Source: Pseudomonas pudica
GTDB taxonomy: Bacteria > Pseudomonadota > Gammaproteobacteria > Pseudomonadales > Pseudomonadaceae
Assembly: GCF_015680405.1 (NCBI RefSeq)
Contig: NZ_JADLJS010000018.1
Span: 33,935-97,934 of the forward strand
Direction of reading: 5' to 3'
DNA: 64,000 nt
Position numbers and translations under genes: made by a program. Position 1 is the first letter of the stretch. Each line of letters begins with the position of its first letter. This document shows positions 18,071 to 26,794 of the stretch, one piece after another. Below the pieces are notes generated by a model, which had not been told where the DNA came from, searched no databases, and worked only from the letters and a program-made list of their open reading frames with translations.

Positions 18071-19386
18071 AGTCGATCCAGGCGCGCCTGAGCCTGGGCC
18101 TGGTGGCGGTGCTGGTGGTGGTCGGTCTGGTGCTGGCACAGCTGACCTTGTGGCTGTTCGAAGTCGGCCTGCAGCGCTACCTGGAGAACGGCCTGCGCAA
18201 GGAAAGCGAAAACCTGCTGGTGGCCCTGGTGCGCGGGCCTTCGGGCCTGCAGCTGGATGAGCGGCGTATCTCGGCCGCCTACCAGCGGCCGTTTTCCGGC
18301 TATTACTTCCGCATCGATTTCGATAAAGGCACCTGGCGTTCCCGTTCGCTGTGGGATCTGGACATGCCCAAGCCCGCCGCGCCGGGCCTTTCCGACAGCC
18401 ACGAACTCGGCCCGGAAGGCCAGCAACTGCTGGCCCTGCGTGCCGATTACCGGCGCCTGGGCCAGGACATCTCGATCAGCGTGGCACAGGATTATTCACC
18501 GGTACGCGAAGGTTTCCGGCGCCTGCAGCAGATCGGCCTGGGCATGGGCCTGGTGGCGCTGATCCTGGTGCTGGTGTTGCAGCGCATCACAGTGACCCGC
18601 TCGCTGCGGCCGCTGGAGCGGGCACGCCAGCAGATCGCCCAGTTGCAGCAGGGCCAGCGTTCGCAGCTGGATGCCGAAGTGCCCAGCGAACTGGCGCCGC
18701 TGGTGGGGCAGATCAACCACCTGCTGAGCCATACCGAAGACAGCCTGCGCCGTTCCCGCAATGCCCTGGGCAATCTGGGCCATGCACTGAAGACGCCACT
18801 GGCGGTGTTGCTGAGCCTGGCCTCCAGCGAGCGCCTGAAGGACCTACCGGATGTTCGCACGCAGATGCGTGAGCAACTGGAGCAGATTCAGCAACGCCTG
18901 GCGCGTGAGCTGAACCGTGCGCGCCTGGCGGGGGATGCGCTGCCTGGCGCGCAGTTCGATTGCGGCCTCGAGCTGCCGGGGTTGCTGGGGACGCTGGGCA
19001 TGATCCATGGTGAGGGCCTGCTGCTGGCCAGAGACGTACCGCCCGGGCTGCTGCTGCCGTGGGACCGGGAGGACTTCCTGGAACTGCTCGGCAACCTGCT
19101 GGACAACGCCTGCAAGTGGGCCGACAGCGAGGTACGGCTGGGAATTGCGCCGAATGCCGAGGGCTACCAGGTGTGGGTCGATGATGATGGCCCCGGTATC
19201 CCCGAAGGCCAGCGGCAACAGGTGCTGGAGCGCGGCTCGCGGCTGGACGAGCAGGTCGACGGGCACGGGCTGGGGTTGGGCATCGTGCGCGATATCGTCG
19301 AGGCCTGGGGCGGGCGCCTGGCGCTGCTGGATAGCCCCCTGGGCGGCTTGCGGGTAAGCATCGACTTGCCGCGCAAGGCTCGGTGA
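18067..19386 (+). CDS. Sensor histidine kinase, partner of the 17402 regulator
   Basis: A 439-residue membrane kinase starting at GTG 18067, overlapping the regulator stop (GTGA). Transmembrane helices lie at about 10-33 and 153-175, bracketing a periplasmic domain of about 120 residues. HAMP-like and DHp segments follow, with His239 in [10 protein letters not shown]. The ATPase has [19 protein letters not shown] and GLGLGIV. The HALKTP H-box places it with PhoQ/BasS-like kinases. The signal is probably sensed in the periplasm next to the two PepSY proteins. Confidence 0.92.
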   Translation: MKSIQARLSLGLVAVLVVVGLVLAQLTLWLFEVGLQRYLENGLRKESENLLVALVRGPSGLQLDERRISAAYQRPFSGYYFRIDFDKGTWRSRSLWDLDMPKPAAPGLSDSHELGPEGQQLLALRADYRRLGQDISISVAQDYSPVREGFRRLQQIGLGMGLVALILVLVLQRITVTRSLRPLERARQQIAQLQQGQRSQLDAEVPSELAPLVGQINHLLSHTEDSLRRSRNALGNLGHALKTPLAVLLSLASSERLKDLPDVRTQMREQLEQIQQRLARELNRARLAGDALPGAQFDCGLELPGLLGTLGMIHGEGLLLARDVPPGLLLPWDREDFLELLGNLLDNACKWADSEVRLGIAPNAEGYQVWVDDDGPGIPEGQRQQVLERGSRLDEQVDGHGLGLGIVRDIVEAWGGRLALLDSPLGGLRVSIDLPRKAR

Positions 19387-19390
19387 TACC

Positions 19391-19421
19391 GGGGCCGCTT
19401 TGCGGCCCATCGCCGGCAAGC
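19391..19421. repeat. Partial REP element after the sensor kinase gene
   Basis: GGGGCCGCTTTGCGGCCCAT followed by CGCCGGCAAGC is a solitary half REP starting 5 bp after the kinase stop. No inverted partner is seen. Confidence 0.6.
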
Positions 19422-19445
19422 ATGACTCCGTGGGCCATATCACCA

Positions 19446-19462
19446 CTGCAAAAAAATTGCAG
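19446..19462. promoter_or_regulatory. Inverted repeat CTGCAA-N5-TTGCAG upstream of HPP-CBS gene
   Basis: A 6-bp perfect dyad with an A5 spacer, 187 bp before the HPP gene ATG. The same half sites, with a 2-bp spacer, form CTGCAAATTTGCAG at 21715-21728 between lysR and prpE, suggesting a common regulator (inference). Confidence 0.35.
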
Positions 19463-19585
19463 TACAGCCGCATTTTTTTGAATTAGCCCAATCCCACCCC
19501 ACCCGGCAAAATTCCCCCACGAAACCCTGCGGTTTCCATCTCTCCACGGACGGAGCCCCTTGTGCTATTGCAACCGCAATACGAG

Positions 19586-19615
19586 GCCCAGGCCACCTTG
19601 GCTGGGCTTTCTTTT
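19586..19615 (+). terminator. Terminator-like hairpin in the HPP-CBS leader (possible attenuator)
   Basis: GCCCAGGCCA and TGGCTGGGC pair with one bulged G around a 3-base loop (19586-19607), followed by TTTCTTTT. It lies between a GTG with ribosome site (19562, preceded by GGAG) and the HPP ATG at 19649. It could end read-through from the kinase operon or attenuate the HPP gene. Confidence 0.5.
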
Positions 19616-19648
19616 CAACCAGAAAAACTACAGATTCCGATTACCTAC

Positions 19649-20803
19649 ATGTCTGCCTCGCGTTCCGAAAGTCGTCTGCAGCGGCTGTTGCCAGCGCCCC
19701 TGAATATTCCCCCCAAAGAATGGTTGCGTGCCGGTATCGGCGCGTTGCTCGGCCTGTTCCTTGCCGGCTGGCTGACCAGCATGGCCTATGGCCCCAGCAT
19801 TGCCTTGCACCTGCTCGGCCCGCTGGCGGCTTCGGCCGTGCTGGTGTTCGCCGTGCACTCCGGTCCGTTGGCCCAGCCTTGGCCGGTGCTGGGCAGCTAC
19901 GCCCTGGCCGGTGTGGTCGGCCTGGCCATGCGCCAGGGCTTCGGCCCGGAGTTGTGGGTGGCCGCTGCCGCCCTCGGTATCTCGATCCTGGTGATGTGCC
20001 TGCTGCGCTGCCTGCACCCGCCGGGTGGCGGGGTGGCGGTGAGCGCGGTGCTGGCCGACCCGGGGCTGACCGCCATGGGCGATCACCTGCTGGAGCCGGT
20101 GCTGCTCAATGCACTGATTCTGGTAGCGGTGGCGATCCTCTACAACCGCCTTACCGGCGTGCGGTACCCGAAAGGCGCGGTGCCGCGCAAGGACCTGCAC
20201 CACACCCATGACCCGCTGCCCAGCGAGCGGGTAGGCATCCGTGGGGAAGACCTGGACCAGGCCCTGGAAGACCTGGGCGAGTTCGTCGACGTCACCCGGG
20301 ACGAACTGGAACGCATCATCCTGGCCACCGAGCAACATGCCCTGCAGCGCAGCCTCGGTGGCATCACCGCAGCCTCGGTGATGTCCCGCGACGTGCAGTT
20401 CGCCACCCCCGATACCACTCTGGAGCAGGCCTGGAAACTACTGGCCAGCCACCATCTGAAAACCCTGCCGGTGCTGCAGCAGGGCAAACTGGTGGGAATA
20501 GTCAGCCTCAGCGACCTGGTCGGCCCGGCCATGCAGCGTGGTCGCTTCAGTTGGCGCGGTTTGTTCGGCCGCAAGGCGGTGCGCATGGAGCAGGTGATGA
20601 GCCGCCGGGTAATCAGCGTCAGCAGCCAGCACCCATTGGAGCGCTTGCTGCCGTTGCTGTGCGAACAGGGCCTGCATTGCCTGCCGGTGCTCGATGCCGA
20701 CCAGTTGGTGGGCGTGGTCACCCAGACCGACCTGATCGCCGGCCTCAAGCGCCAGCTGCTCAGCAAGGCCGAGGCTTCAGATAACCGGGTCCCAGCGTTG
20801 TGA
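19649..20803 (+). CDS. HPP-family membrane protein with tandem CBS domains
   Basis: A 384-residue protein. The N-terminal half (about 27-170) is an HPP domain: four or five hydrophobic helices with the signature CLHPPGGGVAVSAVL. The C-terminal half carries two CBS domains (about 240-300, VMSRDVQFATPDTTLEQAW, and about 315-375, VMSRRVISVSSQHPLERLL), which usually bind adenine nucleotides. Some HPP proteins have been linked to nitrite transport; the substrate here is unknown. ATG at 19649 matches the homologous start but has no strong ribosome site. An in-frame GTG at 19562 with GGAG would add 29 residues. The 3-prime end overlaps convergent lysR by 27 bp. Confidence 0.85.
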   Translation: MSASRSESRLQRLLPAPLNIPPKEWLRAGIGALLGLFLAGWLTSMAYGPSIALHLLGPLAASAVLVFAVHSGPLAQPWPVLGSYALAGVVGLAMRQGFGPELWVAAAALGISILVMCLLRCLHPPGGGVAVSAVLADPGLTAMGDHLLEPVLLNALILVAVAILYNRLTGVRYPKGAVPRKDLHHTHDPLPSERVGIRGEDLDQALEDLGEFVDVTRDELERIILATEQHALQRSLGGITAASVMSRDVQFATPDTTLEQAWKLLASHHLKTLPVLQQGKLVGIVSLSDLVGPAMQRGRFSWRGLFGRKAVRMEQVMSRRVISVSSQHPLERLLPLLCEQGLHCLPVLDADQLVGVVTQTDLIAGLKRQLLSKAEASDNRVPAL

Positions 20804-21643
20804 CCAGTCGCTGGCGCCGTCGGCCACCAGCCGGCGCAGGATGGCGAAGGCCTGTTGCAGGGCTTCGCTGTCGCGCTTGCGCGGGTACACCAGGAAGGTC
20901 GGGTAGGTGAATTCCGGCGCCTGCGGTACCCGCTCGAACACCCCGCTGTCCAGATAGGCCTGCACCACCCGCGTGCGGAAGTAGCCGCTGCCGCCCTGGT
21001 CAAGTATGAACTGCAAGGCCAGCGGGCCCAGGTTGAAGCTCAGCGCCGGGCGCGCGCAGTCGGGCAGGGCGGCATCGTGCTGGCGACGGAAGGCTTCGCC
21101 CCAGTCGATATAGATGTACGGGGTCGGCTGGTTGACCCGGCGCACACGAATCAGCTTCTCCTCCATCAACTGCTCCACCTGCAAGCCTGGACCGTAGGTC
21201 GGCTGGTAGACCAGCGCGGCATCCAGCAGGCCCATCTCGACCTTGCGCAGCAGCGCTTCGCCGTCGCTCACCTCGCTGCGGATGGCGTGGCTGGGCAGCT
21301 CGCGGTGCAGGGCACTGACCCAGTCGAGCAGCATCGGGTTGCCCAGGCTCACCTCACCGCCCACGTGCAGCACTTGCTGGCAACCCTCGGGCAGCGGCAG
21401 GTCGCGCCGCGCCGCTTCCCAGGTTTGCACCATCTGGTTGGCATAACTGACGAATGCCTCGCCGTCGCTGGTCAGGCTGGCGCCGTTGCGGCTGCGCACG
21501 AACAGCTGGCAGCCCAGTTGCTGTTCCAGGCGTTGCACCCTTGCGGTGATCGCCGTCTGTGACACGAACAGGCGTTCGGCGGCGGCGACCAGGCTGCCGC
21601 AACGCACGATTTCCAGAAAGGTACGGGCCTGATCGATGTCCAT
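20777..21643 (-). CDS. LysR-family transcriptional regulator
   Basis: A 288-residue regulator. The N-terminal winged helix-turn-helix (about 1-60) has ARTFLEIVRCGSLVAAAERL and SQTAITARVQRLEQQLG. A periplasmic-binding-type effector domain follows from about 90. It is divergent from prpE with 180 bp between start codons, including the palindrome at 21715. By the usual LysR logic it is the likely regulator of prpE and perhaps of itself. Its stop lies inside the end of the convergent HPP gene. Confidence 0.9.
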   Translation of the reverse strand: MDIDQARTFLEIVRCGSLVAAAERLFVSQTAITARVQRLEQQLGCQLFVRSRNGASLTSDGEAFVSYANQMVQTWEAARRDLPLPEGCQQVLHVGGEVSLGNPMLLDWVSALHRELPSHAIRSEVSDGEALLRKVEMGLLDAALVYQPTYGPGLQVEQLMEEKLIRVRRVNQPTPYIYIDWGEAFRRQHDAALPDCARPALSFNLGPLALQFILDQGGSGYFRTRVVQAYLDSGVFERVPQAPEFTYPTFLVYPRKRDSEALQQAFAILRRLVADGASDWSQRWDPVI

Positions 21644-21714
21644 GAGCTGCTCGGTGGCTGAAGGGGCTGCCTATTCTAGAGGCTTTGCACCGTTGTGGGG
21701 CGTTTTTGCGTTGT

Positions 21715-21728
21715 CTGCAAATTTGCAG
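21715..21728. promoter_or_regulatory. Perfect palindrome CTGCAAATTTGCAG between lysR and prpE
   Basis: A 14-bp perfect palindrome, 72 bp upstream of lysR and 96 bp upstream of prpE, the position expected of a LysR recognition site. The spacing is T-N10-A rather than canonical T-N11-A, so assignment to this regulator is tentative. Confidence 0.5.
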
Positions 21729-21793
21729 GTCGGTTGTGACTTTAGTCCCATGGCGGCGCGGGTGTAGCGGTCCATACTCAAGTTTCGCCCTTC

Positions 21794-21804
21794 AATAACA
21801 ACAA
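21794..21804 (+). promoter_or_regulatory. Candidate Hfq/Crc CA motif AATAACAACAA in prpE leader
   Basis: AATAACAACAA lies 20-30 bases before the prpE start and contains AAnAAnAA repeats, the motif bound by the Hfq-Crc complex in pseudomonad catabolite repression. Such control would suit a secondary carbon pathway. I saw no equally clear motif before the other prp genes. Confidence 0.5.
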
Positions 21805-21823
21805 GTACCGGGTTTCTTTCGAT

Positions 21824-23713
21824 ATGAGCTACCAGCACAGCTACGCCCATTCCATTTCCGACCCTGCCGCGTTCTGGGCGGAACAGGCCGCGCATCTGGC
21901 CTGGCACCGCAAGCCTGCCCTCACGCTGCAAGACAATGCCGACGGCACCCACCGCTGGTTTTCCGATGGCCGCCTGAACAGCTGTTACCTGGCCCTCGAT
22001 CACCAGATCGAGCAGGGCCGTGGCGAGCAGCTGGCGCTGATTTACGACTCGCCGGTGACCGGTGTGCAGCAGGCCTACACCTATCACCAACTGCGCGACG
22101 AGGTGGCGCGACTGGCCGGCTTGTTGCGCCAGTTGGGGGTGAACAAGGGCGATGGCGTGATCATCTACATGCCCATGGTGCCGCAGGCGGCCATGGCCAT
22201 GCTGGCCTGCGCGCGGATTGGCGCAGTGCACTCGGTGGTGTTCGGTGGCTTTGCCGCCAACGAGCTGGCCTTGCGCATCGACGATGCCCGGCCGACGCTG
22301 CTGCTGACGGCGTCCTGCGGGCTGGAGTTCGAGCGGGTAATCGAATACAAGCCGCTGGTCGATCGTGCCCTGCAACTGGCCCGTCACCAGCCGCGCAATG
22401 TGCTGGTGCTGCAGCGCCCGCAGGCGCGTGCCCAGCTGCAGCCGGGCCGCGACCTGGACTGGCAGGCGGCATTGGCCGAAGCCGAGCCGGTGGCACCGGT
22501 GGAACTGGATGCGGGCGACCCGCTTTACATCATGTATACCTCTGGCACCACCGGCAAACCCAAGGGCATCGTGCGGGAAAACGGCGGCAATGCCGTGGCG
22601 CTGTGCTACGCCATGCGCCATATCTACGGCATGCAGGCCGGCGATGTTTGGTGGGGCATATCCGACGTGGGCTGGGTGGTCGGCCATTCGTTGATCGTCT
22701 ATGGGCCGCTGATGAGCGGCTGTACCACAGTGTTCTACGAAGGCAAGCCGATTCGCACCCCGGACGCCTCGGCCTATTGGCGGGTGGTGGAGCAATACAA
22801 GGTCAACGCATTGTTCTGCGCCCCTACGGCCATGCGCGCCATCCGCAAGGAAGACCCTGAGGGCGAGCTGATCCGCAAGCACGACCTGAGCTCGCTGCGC
22901 CAGCTGTTCCTGGCTGGCGAGAAACTGGATTCGAGCACCCACGAATGGCTGGAACGGGTCAGTGGCAAGCCGGTGCACGACCATTGGTGGCAGACCGAGA
23001 CCGGCTGGCCGGTCACCGCGCCCTGCGTCGGGCTGGAAGGCAGCGCGGCGAAGCCAGGGTCGAGCAACCGTGCGGTGCCGGGCTACCACGTGCGCGTGCT
23101 GGATGACGAGGGCCACTTGCTGGGGCCGAACCATCAGGGCTCGATCGTCATCGCCCTGCCATTGCCGCCCGGGTGCAGCCAGACGCTGTGGGGGGACCAT
23201 GAGCGTTATCTGCAGGCCTACCTGCGGACCTACCCGGGGTATTACCACACGGGTGATGGTGGCTACCTGGACGATGACGGCTTCGTCTACATCATGGGGC
23301 GCACGGATGACGTGATCAACGTGTCCGGGCACCGGCTGTCCACTGGCGAGATGGAGGACCTGGTGGCGCGCCACCCGGCGGTGGCCGAGTGCGCGGTGAT
23401 TGGTGTGCATGACGAGATCAAGGGGCAGGTGCCGTTGGCCCTGGTGGTGCTCAAGGACGGCGAAGGCATTGCCGAGGCGCAGTTGCTGGTGGACCTGGTG
23501 GGTAGCGTGCGCGAGGAGATTGGCGCGTTGGCGTGTTTCAACCGAGTGCGGTTGGTGAAGCGGCTGCCCAAGACCCGCTCCGGGAAGATTCTGCGGGCGG
23601 TGCTGCGCAAGATTGCCGACGGGCAGGACTATGTGCCGCCTTCTACTCTGGATGACCCGGCAGTGCTGGGGGAGATCGAGGCGGTGCTGGCGGATCTGCC
23701 CAGGGCTGGCTGA
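21824..23713 (+). CDS. prpE: Propionyl-CoA synthetase
   Basis: It activates propionate to propionyl-CoA through a propionyl-AMP intermediate, feeding PrpC. It has 629 residues, the PrpE length. The ANL-superfamily P-loop is YTSGTTGKPKG (238-248). Other motifs are WWGISDVGWVVGHS, DHWWQTETGWP, YHTGDGGYLDDDG and catalytic Lys588 in LPKTRSGKILR. The length and WWGISDVGW form favour PrpE over acetyl-CoA synthetase. It is separated from prpB-D by about 11.7 kb and appears to have its own LysR regulator. The ribosome site is weak, and a possible CA motif is present. Confidence 0.92.
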   Translation: MSYQHSYAHSISDPAAFWAEQAAHLAWHRKPALTLQDNADGTHRWFSDGRLNSCYLALDHQIEQGRGEQLALIYDSPVTGVQQAYTYHQLRDEVARLAGLLRQLGVNKGDGVIIYMPMVPQAAMAMLACARIGAVHSVVFGGFAANELALRIDDARPTLLLTASCGLEFERVIEYKPLVDRALQLARHQPRNVLVLQRPQARAQLQPGRDLDWQAALAEAEPVAPVELDAGDPLYIMYTSGTTGKPKGIVRENGGNAVALCYAMRHIYGMQAGDVWWGISDVGWVVGHSLIVYGPLMSGCTTVFYEGKPIRTPDASAYWRVVEQYKVNALFCAPTAMRAIRKEDPEGELIRKHDLSSLRQLFLAGEKLDSSTHEWLERVSGKPVHDHWWQTETGWPVTAPCVGLEGSAAKPGSSNRAVPGYHVRVLDDEGHLLGPNHQGSIVIALPLPPGCSQTLWGDHERYLQAYLRTYPGYYHTGDGGYLDDDGFVYIMGRTDDVINVSGHRLSTGEMEDLVARHPAVAECAVIGVHDEIKGQVPLALVVLKDGEGIAEAQLLVDLVGSVREEIGALACFNRVRLVKRLPKTRSGKILRAVLRKIADGQDYVPPSTLDDPAVLGEIEAVLADLPRAG

Positions 23714-23737
23714 GCCGAGCCAGTGTTGCGCAACGCA

Positions 23738-23770
23738 CTGATGAGCCCGCTCCTGGGGCGGGCTCATCAG
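23738..23770. terminator. Strong hairpin after prpE
   Basis: A perfect 13-bp stem CTGATGAGCCCGC / GCGGGCTCATCAG with a 7-base loop between convergent prpE and the delta-60 gene. No T tract follows, so termination strength is uncertain. Confidence 0.55.
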
Positions 23771-23789
23771 CGGCTGACGCGCTTGGGGG

Positions 23790-25031
23790 TTACAGTGGGT
23801 AGCGGGCCAAGAACTTCTCGCCCCTCAACTCGATGATCTGCTGGCCGCCACTGGCAAAGGTCAGCAGGGTCTTGCTTTCCGGGTAAGCTGGAGTGAGTAG
23901 CCAGCCGTTGTCACCGAATGAGCTATCCACCTTGCCATTTGCGTCCAGTCGAACGATTGCCGTTGGCAATTGATCATTGGCTTGGAACGTATGGGCACAG
24001 CCGATCAGGATGCCGCTGTCATGCGGAGTAACAGCGAATGCCTTCGTCCGGTCAAACTCCGGTCGCTTGAAAATCACAGCTTGGCCGTCGTTGAAGCTGG
24101 GGTCGACACTGCCATCCAGTTTCAGGCGAAGCACAAACCCACTGTCACCGGTACCGCTTCCTGCGTTGCCTACCAGATAAAGGCAGTCATGTGCTTGAAC
24201 TGCGGAATAAACAGAAACATGGGCGATGTCCGGATGGCCTGGCAGGCGATTGACAATCCAGACTCCCTCCTGCGCAAAGCCAGGGACAACTGCGCCGTTC
24301 TTGTCGCAGGCGCCTACCCAAGCCTGCACATCCTTATTCCCCACGCGATGCATGCCGCAGTAGTAGAAGCCGGCGTGGTCCTCCCCGGCGTATCTGGCGA
24401 CGACTGCGAGGGTGAACAGGGGCTGGTTCTGCCAGGTAAAGAATCTACGCATCCCGGTGCTGTTGAACGATTTGTCCAGATTTCCCTGCAGGTCAAATTG
24501 AGCAAGTCCGGAGTTCACGGCCTGGCGCAGTTTGCCATCCGCAAACTGCGGTACGCTGCCAGCATAGCCGGCGGTGTCTTCCTGATATGTTTCGTGACAA
24601 GGGGATGTACCCTTGTGAAGAGGGAAAACAACCTCATCTTTCGGGTAAGGCTCCAGCTTGAAACCTCCATCGCCGAAAGCCTGGTCCAGCTTGCCTGAGG
24701 TTTTGTTCAGGCGGAAAAGGGCGAAGTGCTGAGTGGCCCGAAGTGCCACGCCACACACCAAATGATCGCCATTTTCAACGAAGCATAACCATGAAGCTTG
24801 TTCTGACGGCATCCTGATCCGTACGGTGCCATGCTCGCCAAATGCTTCGACGGCCGCGCCATCGGGGGTGAGCTTGGTCAGTACCATCGTCGGCTCACCC
24901 GGGGCAGCTTCGGAGTTTTTGGAACTATAGTAGAAACCACCCACCAGGTAGGGCGGGCGGGCGATTTCGCTCGTATCATCTTCCGGCAGAGGAAGGTCAA
25001 TGCGAGTCCACAGTGCTGGATTGTTCGACAT
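23790..25031 (-). CDS. Delta-60 repeat (beta-propeller-like) protein
   Basis: A 413-residue protein without signal peptide. The ribosome site GGAGG, 8 bases before ATG 25031, fixes the start. The recurring signature L/VDxxFGDxG of delta-60 repeats appears at least four times (LDQAFGDGGFKL, LDKSFNSTGMRR, VDPSFNDGQAVI, VDSSFGDNGWLL), each followed by beta strands ending in a repeat-closing block. Such repeats occur in secreted or surface proteins of unknown role. Base composition is lower than its neighbours: 34 of 60 and 31 of 60 G+C in lines 24061 and 24601, against 40 of 60 in line 22561 of prpE. That suggests transfer. It is isolated between prpE and the ZapE-like gene. Confidence 0.75.
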   Translation of the reverse strand: MSNNPALWTRIDLPLPEDDTSEIARPPYLVGGFYYSSKNSEAAPGEPTMVLTKLTPDGAAVEAFGEHGTVRIRMPSEQASWLCFVENGDHLVCGVALRATQHFALFRLNKTSGKLDQAFGDGGFKLEPYPKDEVVFPLHKGTSPCHETYQEDTAGYAGSVPQFADGKLRQAVNSGLAQFDLQGNLDKSFNSTGMRRFFTWQNQPLFTLAVVARYAGEDHAGFYYCGMHRVGNKDVQAWVGACDKNGAVVPGFAQEGVWIVNRLPGHPDIAHVSVYSAVQAHDCLYLVGNAGSGTGDSGFVLRLKLDGSVDPSFNDGQAVIFKRPEFDRTKAFAVTPHDSGILIGCAHTFQANDQLPTAIVRLDANGKVDSSFGDNGWLLTPAYPESKTLLTFASGGQQIIELRGEKFLARYPL

Positions 25032-25123
25032 GTAAGGTGCCTCCATATGCGTGAGCGCACAGTAGAGGCCGTTTCGCAATGCCGGTCAGCTGGTAGAACT
25101 GGTAGTTGACAGCCCGGAAGGTT

Positions 25124-26266
25124 TCATTGATTGACGCTCCCTGGCGCGAGTTGACGCAATTGGCCCAACCGGCTGCGGGTGCGCATCAGGTCGGCCAGCG
25201 GTCCGTCCAGGCTTTGTCCCAACGGGCGCTTGCCAATTATCACGACCTGTCGGTCCTGGTCATACAGCACATCCACAAGGTTGACGAAGCGCTGCTGTGC
25301 GGCCAGTGAACATTCCGCCAGATCATCCAGCCCATCGACGATCCACTCGTCGTACTTCTCGGCCAGTACCAGATAGTCGATGACGGCAGTGGCCTTCTCG
25401 CACAGATCCGCAAAGGCAAATACCACCCGCCGACCATCAACGGCCAGCGCGCGCAGCGGGCGCTTGTTCACTTCCAGCATTACCGGCTGCGGCTCGGGCA
25501 CATTCAACGCCTGGCGCTGCGCTGCGTTGCCCGGCCACACATAATGGCCCCGGGTAAAGCGCTGATGCTCGCGGTTGGCCGGCAGGCTGCGGAAATCGGT
25601 ATCGCCACTCACTTCCAGCACTTCCATCGCGCTGTTGATCAGGCGGATCACCGGCAGGAAGCGCTCGTGGTACAGCGGGTTGGGCAGCAGCCCTTCAGGC
25701 GCATAGTTGGACGTCACCAGCAGGAATACGCCACGGCTGAACAACGCATTGAACAGCCGGGTGAGCAGCATGGCATCGCCAATGTCGTGCACATGGAATT
25801 CGTCAAAGCACAGCACCCTGCAATCGCCTACCAATTCGTCGAGGGTCGCTCCCAATGCGTCGTCCAGCGCCCGGTGGCGGTGCATGCCCTGGTGCAGGCG
25901 GGCGAAGAAGTCATGGAAATGCAGACGCAGCTTGGCTTGCACCGGCACGGCCTGGAAAAAGCCATCGAGCAGCCAGCTTTTGCCCCGGCCTACCGAACCG
26001 TAAAGGTACAGGCTGCGAGGCTGGCCTTGTTCGAGCTGCGCCAGTTGTTCGGCCATGCAGTGGATCACCCGGCGTTGGCCGTCGCTGAGCTGGTAACCGC
26101 GGCTGTGCGCCTTGTCCTCGAACCAGCCGAGCAGTTCACTCTGGTTGGCGGCGGCGCCGCGCAGGCGTTGGCCAAGCTGACGTAGCGGGGTTGGGATCCA
26201 GGCAGGCAAAAGCAAAGCTCCTTGGGCGATGGCGGGGCAGTGTGCAGCTTGCCCGAGGGCGGCCAT
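25124..26266 (-). CDS. ZapE/AFG1-family ATPase
   Basis: A 380-residue AAA-type ATPase. Walker A is GSVGRGKS (90-97), Walker B CFDEFHVHD (153-161), and the sensor region is LLVTSNYAPEGLLPNPLYHERFLP. AFG1/ZapE proteins act at the divisome or in membrane-protein quality control. ATG at 26266 is my choice. ATG at 26347 would add 27 residues and is nearly back-to-back with the divergent DUF1810 gene; the frame opening at 26587 overlaps that gene and is rejected. The GHYVWPGN insertion before the C-terminal domain is more divergent than housekeeping ZapE, so this may be a second paralogue. Confidence 0.8.
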   Translation of the reverse strand: MAALGQAAHCPAIAQGALLLPAWIPTPLRQLGQRLRGAAANQSELLGWFEDKAHSRGYQLSDGQRRVIHCMAEQLAQLEQGQPRSLYLYGSVGRGKSWLLDGFFQAVPVQAKLRLHFHDFFARLHQGMHRHRALDDALGATLDELVGDCRVLCFDEFHVHDIGDAMLLTRLFNALFSRGVFLLVTSNYAPEGLLPNPLYHERFLPVIRLINSAMEVLEVSGDTDFRSLPANREHQRFTRGHYVWPGNAAQRQALNVPEPQPVMLEVNKRPLRALAVDGRRVVFAFADLCEKATAVIDYLVLAEKYDEWIVDGLDDLAECSLAAQQRFVNLVDVLYDQDRQVVIIGKRPLGQSLDGPLADLMRTRSRLGQLRQLAPGSVNQ

Positions 26267-26367
26267 TTTGACCAATACAGAAATTGCGCGGCAATCATCG
26301 CCTGACGAGATAGGTTTGCCATGCAGGCGTACAGTAAAGGCTGGCATCGGTTCGAGGAGGGACGAGC

Positions 26368-26793
26368 ATGCACGCCGACCATGATCTACAGCGTTTCGTC
26401 GAGGCGCAGAACCCTGTGTATGACCAGGTGATGCAGGAGCTGCAGACCGGGCGCAAGCGCAGCCACTGGATGTGGTACGTGTTCCCGCAGGTCGATGGCC
26501 TGGGCCACAGCGCCATGGCCGAACGCTATGCGCTGGCCGGTATCGACGAGGCCCGTGCCTACCTTGCTCATCCGCTGCTTGGCCCACGCCTGGAGGCTTG
26601 CGTGACTGCGCTGCTGCAGCACAGCGACAAGAGCGCCCGTGAAATGCTCGGCAGCCCCGACCACCTCAAGTTGCGCTCGTGCCTGACCCTGTTCGCCAAG
26701 GCAGCGCCCGGCAACCCGCTGTTCCAGCTGGCGTTGGTGCAGTTCTACGATGGTGAGCCGGACGCCCTGACCCTGGCCATGTTGCAGGGTTGA
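26368..26793 (+). CDS. DUF1810 family protein
   Basis: A 141-residue cytoplasmic protein with family motifs DLQRFVEAQNPVYDQVMQEL, RKRSHWMWYVFPQVDGLG and a tail SCLTLFAKAAP. Function is unknown. An excellent ribosome site (GAGGAGG, 7 bases before ATG) supports the start. Its stop is 2 bp from the stop of the convergent DUF465-type gene. Confidence 0.85.
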   Translation: MHADHDLQRFVEAQNPVYDQVMQELQTGRKRSHWMWYVFPQVDGLGHSAMAERYALAGIDEARAYLAHPLLGPRLEACVTALLQHSDKSAREMLGSPDHLKLRSCLTLFAKAAPGNPLFQLALVQFYDGEPDALTLAMLQG

Positions 26794-26794
26794 T

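Noticed and set aside
26347..26587. N-terminal extension of the ZapE-like frame to 26587
   Set aside because: It would overlap the well-supported DUF1810 gene antisense over most of its first half, and the added residues lack family similarity.
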